Made by a program: the position numbers and the translations under genes. From contig JAKBHG010000029.1 in the NCBI GenBank assembly GCA_021836925.1, forward strand, positions 1 through 7,426: a stretch of 7,426 nucleotides of DNA, read 5' to 3'. The first letter of the stretch is position 1; each line of letters begins with the position of its first letter. This DNA is from Microcaldota archaeon (lineage in GTDB: Archaea > Micrarchaeota > Micrarchaeia > Micrarchaeales > Micrarchaeaceae). Positions 1 through 6,576 of this stretch are shown here, one piece after another. The notes under the pieces were generated by a model. The model was given only the letters and a program-made list of their open reading frames with translations, searched no databases and had not been told where the DNA came from.

Positions 1-89
1 GAAGGAGAGTCTAATCTTACCATAAGCTCTTTCCTTACTTTATTGTGCAACAGAAAGGCTTGAACTTGTCTTTAGTCTAACTTGGTCGG

Positions 90-890
90 TCACTTGAGCA
101 GCACGCCGCCGTCAACTACTATCTGGGAACCGGTCATATACGAAGACATATCGGATGCGAGAAAGAGAACGGCTCTGGCTATATCGTCCGGATCGCCCAT
201 CCTTCCCATAGGTATACGCGATTGGAATTCTTTCATCACAAGGTTCATGTCTATCTTCTGATCCATTGCAGACTGCATCGCCTGCACGCCCGGAGTGAGT
301 ATACCCCCAGGGGCGACTGCATTCACCCATATATTGAATGGGGCAAGTTCTAGCGCAACGTTCTTGGTAAAGCCCCATACGCCGTGCTTTGATGCGTCGT
401 AATGGGCAAGGCCTATTGATGACGGATGCAAGGCATCTATTGAGGTTATGTTGATTATCCGACCGCCATTGCCGCGCTTCTTCATCTCTTCAGAGCAGTA
501 CTTGGTGCAGAGAAATACTCCGATGAGATTGGTGTCTATGACCTTTTTAAAATCCGTAAGTTGCATGTAGGAAACTGGCATTGACGGGAATATGCCGGCG
601 TTGTTGACCAGGATATCCACTGCCCCATACTTTGATACGGCAGCATTAACCATCGCTTTCACATCATCTTCCTTTGACACATCAACTTGCACGGCAAGAG
701 CCCTAAATCCTTTGCCAGAAAGTTCGGTTGCTGTCGCTTGAGCTTCATGCATGTGCAGGGATGCGACAACGACGTTTGCACCCGCCTCTGCAAGACGGTA
801 AGCTATTCCCTTGCCTATGCCGACTGCTCCGGTAACTATGGCGGTTTTTCCATCGAGTCGAATGAGCTCATTAATCGGCCGGTTATCCAC
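90..890 (-). CDS. Short-chain dehydrogenase/reductase (classical SDR family), substrate unknown
   Basis: This is an NAD(P)-dependent oxidoreductase with a Rossmann fold, 266 residues from the chosen GTG and about the classical SDR length. Motifs in order are the nucleotide-binding TGAVGIG at 20-26, VNNAGIF in the middle, a catalytic Ser in NITSIDA, the YDASK catalytic Tyr and Lys, then VAPGGILTPG. The C-terminal SSYMTGSQIVVDGG is typical of FabG and glucose-dehydrogenase-like members. The glycine motif is one residue short of the usual TGxxxGxG. After the second strand the sequence is ASLHMHEA, with neither the Asp typical of NAD users nor the Arg typical of NADP users, so the cofactor is open. 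In-frame GTG codons at 929 and 899 are alternative starts. The 929 start would place the TATA-like box inside the gene. A candidate promoter suggests separate transcription from the nuo operon. Confidence 0.88.
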   Translation of the reverse strand: MDNRPINELIRLDGKTAIVTGAVGIGKGIAYRLAEAGANVVVASLHMHEAQATATELSGKGFRALAVQVDVSKEDDVKAMVNAAVSKYGAVDILVNNAGIFPSMPVSYMQLTDFKKVIDTNLIGVFLCTKYCSEEMKKRGNGGRIINITSIDALHPSSIGLAHYDASKHGVWGFTKNVALELAPFNIWVNAVAPGGILTPGVQAMQSAMDQKIDMNLVMKEFQSRIPMGRMGDPDDIARAVLFLASDMSSYMTGSQIVVDGGVLLK

Positions 891-894
891 AATT

Positions 895-899
895 ATCAC
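895..899 (-). promoter_or_regulatory. Shine-Dalgarno GTGAT for the SDR gene
   Basis: GTGAT ends four bases before the GTG at 888-890 and supports it as the start codon. The GTG within this element, at 897-899, is itself in frame and could be a leaderless start. Confidence 0.4.
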
Positions 900-903
900 A
901 ATA

Positions 904-923
904 GGATATTGGCGCCAGGATAT
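904..923. repeat. 8-bp palindrome flanked by direct hexamer repeats, candidate operator
   Basis: The plus strand reads GGATAT, then the perfect palindrome TGGCGCCA (910-917), then GGATAT again. The element overlaps the candidate TATA box on one side and reaches almost to the predicted transcription start on the other. This is where an archaeal repressor would block the promoter. It could instead be chance, as each part is short. Confidence 0.4.
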
Positions 924-926
924 ATA
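919..926 (-). promoter_or_regulatory. Candidate TATA box for the SDR gene
   Basis: The minus strand reads TATATATC here, in the 51-base gap after the DUF167 stop. Archaeal TATA boxes lie about 25 bases before the transcription start. That would place the start near 896-899, just before or at the preferred GTG codon, giving a very short leader or a leaderless message. I see no clear purine-rich BRE upstream. Confidence 0.4.
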
Positions 927-941
927 CACACATTGTGCTCT

Positions 942-1163
942 CTAGATGCCGATTATCTCGATTGATTTGACCCTTGAACGCATCCCCCTCACTATCCTTA
1001 TCGATGACTTGCTGACCTTGAAGTGCGCTGCAAGCAGCTCGATGAGACGCACGTTTGCCGCATTCTCGCGCGGCAGGGCATCTATTTTTACACGATAATT
1101 GCCATCGCTACCATCTACTGAAGGCTTCCTTGAATTTGGCACGACTTTTACACTAATAAGCAT
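942..1163 (-). CDS. DUF167 / YggU-family small protein
   Basis: This 73-residue protein matches the DUF167 (YggU) family, whose molecular function is not established. Seen in order are an N-terminal strand with VKVVPNSRKPSV (5-16), then YRVKIDALPRENAANVRLIE (23-42). The latter corresponds to the family's V-x-A-x-P-x-x-x-x-A-N pattern. A helix with LLAAHFKV follows, and then the strand-turn IRIVRGMRSRVKSIEI, which matches the family's G-x-x-x-R-x-K element. It is compact compared with the roughly 100-residue bacterial members but contains the whole core. No membrane segment is visible. It starts ten bases after nuoN with a possible GTGA site, so it is very probably co-transcribed with the complex I genes. 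I cannot infer a role in the complex from that. The TAG stop is followed by the gap that precedes the SDR gene. Confidence 0.85.
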   Translation of the reverse strand: MLISVKVVPNSRKPSVDGSDGNYRVKIDALPRENAANVRLIELLAAHFKVSKSSIRIVRGMRSRVKSIEIIGI

Positions 1164-1166
1164 CTT

Positions 1167-1170
1167 TCAC
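1167..1170 (-). promoter_or_regulatory. Possible Shine-Dalgarno GTGA for the DUF167 gene
   Basis: GTGA ends three bases before the ATG at 1161-1163, in the ten-base gap after the nuoN stop. It is a short match, so support is modest. Confidence 0.35.
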
Positions 1171-1173
1171 AAC

Positions 1174-2574
1174 TCATGGATGAAGGAACGAGGCTGCATT
1201 GCCGGCAAGGGAGATGATGGGCTGTGGGTATATGCCAAAGACTATGGTGATTGCGACGCACAGGAAAACGGCAAACGCAAGCGGCTTGCTCATGTACATT
1301 GGCCGACCGCCAGATTTCTCAGTGTACATGGCCATTATTGCGCGGATATAATAGAAGATGGAGATTATGCTATTAATTATCCCTATGATTGCAAGCCAGA
1401 GAAGGTTGGCATTTATCGCACTAAAGAAGAGAAGGAACTTGCCTATGAATCCCGTGGTGAACGGAAGGCCGATGAGCGAGAGCATGAAGAGCGCCATCGC
1501 GAAGGCCGCGAGCCTATTCTCATCCTTCAGGCCTATCAGGTCTTCTATCTCTACCCTGTTCTTCGATTCGAGCCATGCAACTATGGCGAGAAGGCCGATG
1601 AAGAGTATCATATGGGAGAAGATCTGGAAGAGCGCAGCGGTTATTCCCGCTGCTGTTGCCGTTGCTATCCCTATCATTATGTAGCCCGCCTGCGAGATCG
1701 ATGAGTAGGCAAGCATGCGCTTCACGTTGCGCTGCATTATCGCAACAAGGTTCCCGTAGAACATCGTCAGTGCCGAGAGGATCGCGATTATCATGAACGC
1801 CGAACCGTAGGAGACGAATACAAGCATCAGTATCTGAATCAGCGCCGCGAATCCGACCTTCTTGTTTATTCCTCCGAGCATCGCCGTGGCGTACGCAGGG
1901 GAGCCCTCATAGACGTCGGGGAGGAGAACGTTGAATGGGAAGACCGAGGCCTCGAAGCCCAGGGCCGCGATAAATAGCACGACCGCAAGAATGAGTATGT
2001 CGGTCTGCTGACCTGCCTGCTGCAGGCTTATGCTGTTGGATCCGCCGTAGAGTACGACGATAGCAAACGAGAGTATCGCAATGCCTATCGATCCCATTAT
2101 GAAGAGCTTCGTTGCCGCCTCAAGGCTTCTCCTCGACAACAGTATTATGAACACCGTCGGTATGGTCATCAGCTCCAGTCCCACGAATATCGTCACCAGG
2201 GAGACCGACGAGGCGACAAGGTATATTCCCATCAATGCGAACGAGGCCATGAGTGAGAAGTCGCCGAACCTCGGTGCGTAAGAGAAGGCTATGGAAGTGA
2301 CGAGCAGCAATCCGAATGTCATCAGCGCCATGAAGAAGAGCGAGAAAGGGTTTATCGAGATCGCCCCGAACATTGTTGCCGCGGACCCTGTGTAGAGCAT
2401 CCATCCCAGAAGCACCATGAGGATGATCATGACTATGGTGTTGTATGCGAAGTGGAATCCGTTCCTGTTCGTCATCCTGATTAGTATGTTCCCCAAGACC
2501 AGCAGAGCCGCTACCCCGAACAGCAGGTGCGGGAGTGTTGCAAGAGCGACGATCTCTGATACTCCGAATGCCAT
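1174..2574 (-). CDS. nuoN: Complex I antiporter-like subunit N (NuoN), TM7 lysine replaced by glutamate
   Basis: NuoN (466 residues from the ATG; E. coli about 485) is the antiporter-like subunit closest to NuoK. It is assigned to N, not M, by LPDVYEGSP (218-226), NVKRMLAYSSISQAGYIMIG (283-302) and TGFIGKF (374-380). Retained residues are Glu134 in TM5 (VGLELMTIP), Lys156, Lys239 in TM8, Lys285 and Lys379 in TM12. The TM7 motif that usually reads F-K-x-S-x-x-P-F-H reads FEASVFPFN here. Glu208 therefore replaces the central Lys and Asn215 the His; codon 208 is GAG, plus bases 1951-1953. About 14 hydrophobic segments are visible. The ATG was chosen because TGATG overlaps the nuoL stop; a TTG one codon earlier is possible. 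The following small gene starts ten bases after this stop. Confidence 0.94.
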   Translation of the reverse strand: MAFGVSEIVALATLPHLLFGVAALLVLGNILIRMTNRNGFHFAYNTIVMIILMVLLGWMLYTGSAATMFGAISINPFSLFFMALMTFGLLLVTSIAFSYAPRFGDFSLMASFALMGIYLVASSVSLVTIFVGLELMTIPTVFIILLSRRSLEAATKLFIMGSIGIAILSFAIVVLYGGSNSISLQQAGQQTDILILAVVLFIAALGFEASVFPFNVLLPDVYEGSPAYATAMLGGINKKVGFAALIQILMLVFVSYGSAFMIIAILSALTMFYGNLVAIMQRNVKRMLAYSSISQAGYIMIGIATATAAGITAALFQIFSHMILFIGLLAIVAWLESKNRVEIEDLIGLKDENRLAAFAMALFMLSLIGLPFTTGFIGKFLLFFSAINANLLWLAIIGIINSIISIFYYIRAIMAMYTEKSGGRPMYMSKPLAFAVFLCVAITIVFGIYPQPIISLAGNAASFLHP

Positions 2575-4370
2575 CAAGCCACCATGTAGACGTATGCGAG
2601 CAGGAAGATGAGCCCTATCACGAAGATGAAGGCGTAGGGGTTTATCGACCCCACGGAGATCCTCCTGAAGCGCGAAGCAACGAGTATTACGGTGTGGCCC
2701 AGATAGTCGAGTGCTGCGTTGAGATAGTCGTCAAAGAAACCAATTCCATCACCTATGTAGTACACGAACTTGGCCAGCAGATTGTAAACCGCAATGAAGA
2801 TCACATGGCTGTAAACGACTGGCCCGAGATGGCCGATCGACTTCTTGGACAGCGTCTTCGAGTATCTTGATGCGTATACGAGATAGCCCAGCACTGCTCC
2901 AAATACGACAAGGACCGTGAAGACTGCCCCGTCCATGGTGCCTATCCCTATCGACGAGCTGTTGGCGAGATAAGGCTCCGACGTGGCACCTACCGATATG
3001 AAGCCCTGGATGTCGAGGAAGACGAACGATGCCGCTACTGTCAGCACCGCGAGGAACGCAATGGGGTACACGATCTTCCCTGCCTCTCCTTCGTATCTCA
3101 TCGCGGTCCTAATGTCTGCCGTAGGTTTGGAGAGCAGGAAGAACCACCTGAAGATATAGAAGCTTGTGGCGAATCCTATCGCCGATATTACCGCATATAT
3201 CATTATGTTTCCAAGCAGCGATGTGTCGAGGCTTGCGGCAGCGAAGAATCCTGACAGCGGGAAGAACCCCGCGAGCGAGAGCACACCGAGAAGCGTGGAG
3301 ATATAGAGCAACTTGTTTGTTCCCAGCCCCGATACTCTTCCCAGCTGCTCCTCGCTGGTGGACCTCATCACCGATCCGGCACTGAAGAATAGGAGCGCCT
3401 TGTAAAAGCTCTGTATGATAAAGAAGTATATCGCGGCGAAGACCGCGCCTACGCTCACCGCAATGAGCATGAGCGAGAGCTCCTGGACCGTTGAGTAAGC
3501 AAGAACCCTCTTTATCTGCGTCTCCTTCATTGCATTCAGCGTGGACACCACCGCGGTGATTATTCCAAAAATAAGCATAAGGCCCAGGAGGTCCGTGCCG
3601 CGGAACAGGGGGAGAAGTATTATCGCGGCGAAGACGCCGGCCTTGACCATCGTGCTCGAGTGGAGGAACGCCGAGACCGGGGTGGGTCCCTCCATCGCCT
3701 CGGGAAGCCACTCCTGGAATGGGAACTGTGCCGACTTCGTGAATATCGCTACGAGAAGGAGCAGCGCCCCGGCGTAGAGCTTTATCGGGATCACTGCGGG
3801 GATCGATGCGAGTATCGCGGAGAACTCAAGGGTTCCGAAGTAGCTCCAGAAGATTGCAATCGATGCGATGAGCGCGATGTCGCCTATGAACACGGTCGTT
3901 ATCGCAAGTCTTGCGGCCCTGTCGGCCCTCTCTCTCACGTGCCAGAATCCTATGAGCAGGTAGCTGAAGAGGCTGAGGAACTCCCACGATATGAAAAGGA
4001 GTATGAAGTTACCGCTCATCGCGAAGACCACCATCGAGATCTCAAAGGCAAGCATCTCGGCGTAGTACCTTCTCTGCTCACTCTGCGTCTCCATGAACGA
4101 CGCGGAGTATATCATTATCAGCGTGCCGATGAAGAGCACTATGAACATCAGCGCTAGGTTGAACTCCTCTATCGTCATCGTTATGTTGAACGTGAAACTT
4201 CCTATCGTGAACCACGGCACCGTCGTCGTTCCGTAATTGATGAAGTAGAGAAGGCACAGGCTGCCCACGCTGCCGAGTATCGCGGCATACCTTGGCCATC
4301 TCCTGTTCCCGGAGAGAAGCACTGCTGCCAGCGCGGCGAGCAACGGCACTACGAGCAACAGCGGGAACAT
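2574..4370 (-). CDS. nuoL: Complex I antiporter-like subunit L (NuoL), with altered output-channel residues
   Basis: NuoL (598 residues; E. coli 613) is the distal Mrp-antiporter-like proton-channel subunit. It can be told from NuoM and NuoN by the signature KSAQFPFQEWLPEAMEGPTP (212-231) and HSSTMVKAG (237-245). It also has a long C-terminal region (about 540-598) compatible with the lateral helix and its anchoring TM segment. Retained channel residues are Glu130 in TM5, Asp164, Lys212 in TM7, His237 and Lys324. Changed residues are Phe316 and Gln320 at two usual His positions, and Ala378-Ala379 where GFFSKDE normally gives the TM12 Lys-Asp pair. Lys243 occupies a site that is Thr in E. coli NuoL but Lys in NuoM and MrpA. 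The ATG is one base after the nuoK stop. The gene's TGA overlaps the nuoN ATG, leaving no room for nuoM. Confidence 0.95.
   Translation of the reverse strand: MFPLLLVVPLLAALAAVLLSGNRRWPRYAAILGSVGSLCLLYFINYGTTTVPWFTIGSFTFNITMTIEEFNLALMFIVLFIGTLIMIYSASFMETQSEQRRYYAEMLAFEISMVVFAMSGNFILLFISWEFLSLFSYLLIGFWHVRERADRAARLAITTVFIGDIALIASIAIFWSYFGTLEFSAILASIPAVIPIKLYAGALLLLVAIFTKSAQFPFQEWLPEAMEGPTPVSAFLHSSTMVKAGVFAAIILLPLFRGTDLLGLMLIFGIITAVVSTLNAMKETQIKRVLAYSTVQELSLMLIAVSVGAVFAAIYFFIIQSFYKALLFFSAGSVMRSTSEEQLGRVSGLGTNKLLYISTLLGVLSLAGFFPLSGFFAAASLDTSLLGNIMIYAVISAIGFATSFYIFRWFFLLSKPTADIRTAMRYEGEAGKIVYPIAFLAVLTVAASFVFLDIQGFISVGATSEPYLANSSSIGIGTMDGAVFTVLVVFGAVLGYLVYASRYSKTLSKKSIGHLGPVVYSHVIFIAVYNLLAKFVYYIGDGIGFFDDYLNAALDYLGHTVILVASRFRRISVGSINPYAFIFVIGLIFLLAYVYMVA
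2579..2583 (-). promoter_or_regulatory. Possible Shine-Dalgarno GGTGG for nuoN
   Basis: GGTGG in the last codons of nuoL ends four bases before the ATG at 2572-2574. It favours that ATG, which overlaps the nuoL TGA as TGATG, over the adjacent TTG at 2575-2577. Confidence 0.4.
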
Positions 4371-4371
4371 G

Positions 4372-4680
4372 CTACCACTTCATCCTTGTAAGCTTCGAGA
4401 CGTCGAAGTCGATCCTCCTAAACTTCATGTAGACGTAGAATGTTATCAGCGTGATTATCTCAACCGCGGCAACGGACCATATGCTTATCAGAAGGACCAT
4501 CGCCCCGGGGTTGACCGTATTGTTAGCCTCGAAGAAGGCCACAAGGGCTATCGTGCTCGCTATGAGTATCAGCTCTATGCCAAGCATTATCACTATGAAG
4601 TGCCTGTCAGTGGCCAGGCCTGCCATGGCGATCCCGATCAGGGCAACGGCGAGCGCGAATACGTAAGCGAGCACTATCAT
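4372..4680 (-). CDS. nuoK: Complex I membrane subunit K (NuoK)
   Basis: NuoK (ND4L homologue; 102 residues, the normal length is about 100) has three membrane helices. It carries two buried glutamates required for coupling quinone reduction to proton transfer. Both are present: Glu36 in MLGIELILIA and Glu74 in SVAAVEIITL, matching Glu36 and Glu72 of the E. coli protein. A charged C-terminal tail (KFRRIDFDVSKLTRMKW) extends past the last helix. ATG overlaps the nuoJ TGA by one base, and the TAG stop is one base before the nuoL ATG. This subunit looks fully competent, in contrast to the altered NuoL and NuoN next to it. Confidence 0.95.
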   Translation of the reverse strand: MIVLAYVFALAVALIGIAMAGLATDRHFIVIMLGIELILIASTIALVAFFEANNTVNPGAMVLLISIWSVAAVEIITLITFYVYMKFRRIDFDVSKLTRMKW

Positions 4681-5165
4681 CAGGTCACCAGCCTCGTGAA
4701 CTTCTTGAGGAACAACGCGCTTCCTACGGCCGAAGCGAAGAGGAGCACGACCGCCCCGAAGATCACAAAGTAATAATCCTGCAGCGCCGCCCCGAACGAT
4801 GCAACCATGCTGTAACCGTTGGGGCTGACGCCCTGACCTACCGCCATGTAGGTGAAGGCGTAGAGGCAGAACGCCACGGCTACGGCAACGATGAAGAAGT
4901 TACGGTAGCTTATGTACCTTCTCTGCTTCTCCTCGTACGCTATGGCGACCATGAGGTACGTGGAAAGCCCTCCCACGAACACGAGGAGTTGCAGCATTGC
5001 AACGAAGACCTGCCCCAAGAGAAGGAAGATCACGGCGCTTCCTGTGAATGCCGCTGTCAGGGCGAGTATCGCATGGACCAGTCTTCTTGACGTGAAGATG
5101 ACCAGGGCCGATAGTACCATCAGGGCCGCAACCGAATCGAGCGCTATATCGTATAGTCCTATCAT
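4680..5165 (-). CDS. nuoJ: Complex I membrane subunit J (NuoJ)
   Basis: NuoJ (ND6 homologue) is a small membrane subunit between NuoH and the antiporter-like subunits. Its third helix undergoes conformational change during coupling in known structures. This protein has 161 residues and about five hydrophobic segments. The SRRLVHAILALTAAF segment (26-40) and FVAMLQLLVFVGGLSTYLM (54-72) align with the family's conserved second and third helices. At the usual Tyr of the third helix (the Y of the VYxGAIMVL motif) there is Phe63, and the following residues differ from the bacterial pattern. The ATG start is six bases after the nuoI TAG, with AGG four bases further back as a weak ribosome site. The stop shares one base with the nuoK start. 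Confidence 0.92.
   Translation of the reverse strand: MIGLYDIALDSVAALMVLSALVIFTSRRLVHAILALTAAFTGSAVIFLLLGQVFVAMLQLLVFVGGLSTYLMVAIAYEEKQRRYISYRNFFIVAVAVAFCLYAFTYMAVGQGVSPNGYSMVASFGAALQDYYFVIFGAVVLLFASAVGSALFLKKFTRLVT
4685..4689 (-). promoter_or_regulatory. Shine-Dalgarno GGTGA for nuoK
   Basis: GGTGA lies four bases before the nuoK ATG, inside the last codons of nuoJ. With the TGATG stop-start overlap it points to coupled translation. Confidence 0.5.
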
Positions 5166-5171
5166 GAAAAC

Positions 5172-5531
5172 CTACTCGAGCTCCTCCGGGCGCGTCAGGA
5201 GCTCCCTCTTATCGTATGCCTCGTACGAGTAGTCCTTCGAGAGCGTGAGGCACTTCGGAGGGCAGACCTCCTCGCAGAGCGCACAGAATAGGCACCGTTC
5301 ATGCCCTACCTGCGGCATTACCTTCTTGCCCCTGTCCGTGAGCACATCAACCATCGTTATGGTCTTATTCGGGCAGATGAGCTCGCACGCCCTGCAGCTT
5401 ATGCACGTGCTCATGTCCAGCCTCAGCTTACCCCTGTAGCTGTCCGGAAGGGACTCCCTCTTCTCCGGAAACTCCACCGTGGATCTCTTCTCGGAGAGGG
5501 CCTTTATAGAGCGCATCAGCGGCCTGATCAT
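5172..5531 (-). CDS. nuoI: Complex I iron-sulfur subunit I (NuoI), two [4Fe-4S] clusters
   Basis: NuoI carries the two [4Fe-4S] clusters (N6a/N6b in complex I) that pass electrons toward the NuoB cluster and quinone. With the chosen ATG the protein is 119 residues, shorter than bacterial NuoI (about 180). Two ferredoxin motifs are complete: CISCRACELICP and CLFCALCEEVCP, with Pro after the fourth Cys in each. The preceding RGKLRLDMS stretch replaces the bacterial RHRG-type lead-in and looks archaeal. The frame stays open upstream to an ATG at 5567, adding 12 residues that include CIYCSQC. I rejected that start because it lies within the nuoH tail, while the ATG at 5531 has a GTGAT element and follows the nuoH stop by four bases. 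The protein is expected to be peripheral on the cytoplasmic face. Confidence 0.96.
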   Translation of the reverse strand: MIRPLMRSIKALSEKRSTVEFPEKRESLPDSYRGKLRLDMSTCISCRACELICPNKTITMVDVLTDRGKKVMPQVGHERCLFCALCEEVCPPKCLTLSKDYSYEAYDKRELLTRPEELE

Positions 5532-5534
5532 AGA

Positions 5535-5539
5535 ATCAC
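5535..5539 (-). promoter_or_regulatory. Shine-Dalgarno GTGAT for nuoI, embedded in the nuoH stop
   Basis: GTGAT on the minus strand contains the nuoH TGA stop and ends three bases before the ATG at 5529-5531. It supports that ATG as the nuoI start and implies re-initiation by ribosomes finishing nuoH. Confidence 0.5.
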
Positions 5540-6576
5540 ACTGCGAACAGTATATACACCAATACAAGGTTTATTAATGAAAGCGGGAGGAGCCAGGTCC
5601 ATCCGAACCTGAGTATCCTGTCAAGCCTCATCCTGACGGTAGAGGCCCTTATCACGATGACGAACAGGGCTATGATGAAGGCCTTCAGTATGAGCCAGAC
5701 TATGCCGGAAAGGACGGGTCCGGCCCATCCGCCGAAGAAGAGTATGGCGATGAGAAGGCTGCCAAGGAAGACCTTCGTGTAATCGATGAAGAGTGCGATC
5801 GCGTAGTAGGGACCGCTGAAGTCGGTGAGCCACCCTGCGATGAGCTCCGAGTCCGCTTCCCTCAGGTCGAACGGAGGCCTCTCCATCTCCGCGAGCATAG
5901 CCACGAAGAAGACGAAGAATCCGACCGGCATTGCGATAGCGAAGTAAGTGAAGCTCGACTGCGCCGCTATTATCCCGGAGAGATTGAAGGTCCCTGCCGC
6001 AAGCGCGATCCCGGCAACAACTATCATCATGGGGAGTTCGTAGCTGACGAGCAGGATGACCGACCTCTGCGCGCTTATGTCTGCAAACTTGTTCCCGGTG
6101 GCAAAGCCGGCGATGAAAACCGTGAGAGGGAGGAACGCTATCACTACAAAGATTACCAGGAGGCCGAGACTGAGGTTTGTTGCAAGGATCCCCGGGGTGA
6201 ACGGAAGCAGCAGCACCAGGAATGTCGGTATCGCAAGCAGCAGTATCGGCGCGATTATCATGAGCAGCCTGTCCGAGTTTGCGGGGGTTATGTTTTCCTT
6301 CGCAATCAGCTTTATCAGGTCTGCGAGGTTCTGCAGTATGCCGTACTTCCCCACGTATGTTGGCCCGTGCCTGTGCTGTATCTTCGCTATCATCTTCCTC
6401 TCGACCCATCCGAAGACGTAGGCGAAGATCGAGATCATTATCATGACGGCTATTGCGTATACCAGCACCGCAACGGAATAGAGCAGAAGGCTTCCCGAGC
6501 CGGTCCATGACTGCCACCATGCTGTAATCGGAGAGAGCAAAGAGTAAATCATAAGAGTCAGGTTACTTGTCAACAC
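5536..6576 (-). CDS. nuoH: Complex I membrane subunit H (NuoH), quinone-chamber subunit
   Basis: NuoH (346 residues, usual length about 325-365) anchors the connecting arm in the membrane and forms the quinone chamber and the link to the proton path. After a first hydrophobic helix comes GWVERKMIAKIQHRHGP at about 56-72, then the loop with LADLIKLIAKE at about 84-94. VSYELPM at 177-183 carries the conserved membrane Glu180. The acidic loop AEMERPPFDLREADSELIAG follows at 229-248, and RMRLDRILRFGW near 315-326. The charged residues I would expect are all present. The start is GTG, chosen because of a GGTGAT element five bases upstream; an ATG start eight codons later (338 residues) is the alternative. 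The gene overlaps nuoD by 14 bases and ends four bases before the preferred nuoI start. Confidence 0.97.
   Translation of the reverse strand: MLTSNLTLMIYSLLSPITAWWQSWTGSGSLLLYSVAVLVYAIAVMIMISIFAYVFGWVERKMIAKIQHRHGPTYVGKYGILQNLADLIKLIAKENITPANSDRLLMIIAPILLLAIPTFLVLLLPFTPGILATNLSLGLLVIFVVIAFLPLTVFIAGFATGNKFADISAQRSVILLVSYELPMMIVVAGIALAAGTFNLSGIIAAQSSFTYFAIAMPVGFFVFFVAMLAEMERPPFDLREADSELIAGWLTDFSGPYYAIALFIDYTKVFLGSLLIAILFFGGWAGPVLSGIVWLILKAFIIALFVIVIRASTVRMRLDRILRFGWTWLLPLSLINLVLVYILFAV

Noticed and set aside
1..23. A possible start of another minus-strand gene (ATG at 21-23, seven codons to the window edge)
   Set aside because: Too short to judge, and there is no GGTGA-type site in front of it.
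24..89. Looked for a terminator after the SDR gene
   Set aside because: No T-rich run or stable hairpin is evident on the coding strand.
883..903. Minus-strand TTGTGATAATTGTGGATAAC resembles the E. coli lac operator half sites
   Set aside because: The similarity is short, lacks the operator's dyad symmetry and has no meaning in an archaeal context. The stretch is better explained by the ribosome site and the first codons.
1099..1704. A 201-codon plus-strand open frame
   Set aside because: It lies almost wholly antisense to nuoN, its product is rich in charged low-complexity runs with no recognisable domain, and the minus strand carries a clear family member.
3109..3711. A 200-codon minus-strand open frame inside nuoL
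   Set aside because: It is out of frame with the well-conserved NuoL sequence, and its translation has no recognisable domain.
5529..5567. An N-terminal extension of NuoI carrying CIYCSQC, which could look like an extra metal site
   Set aside because: It is encoded entirely inside the nuoH 3' end, lacks a ribosome site and matches no known NuoI N-terminus. The downstream ATG fits the operon spacing better.
5621..6520. A 299-codon minus-strand open frame overlapping nuoH in another frame
   Set aside because: The product is Arg/Gly/His-rich without any family motif, while the nuoH frame shows all expected signatures. It is a composition shadow.
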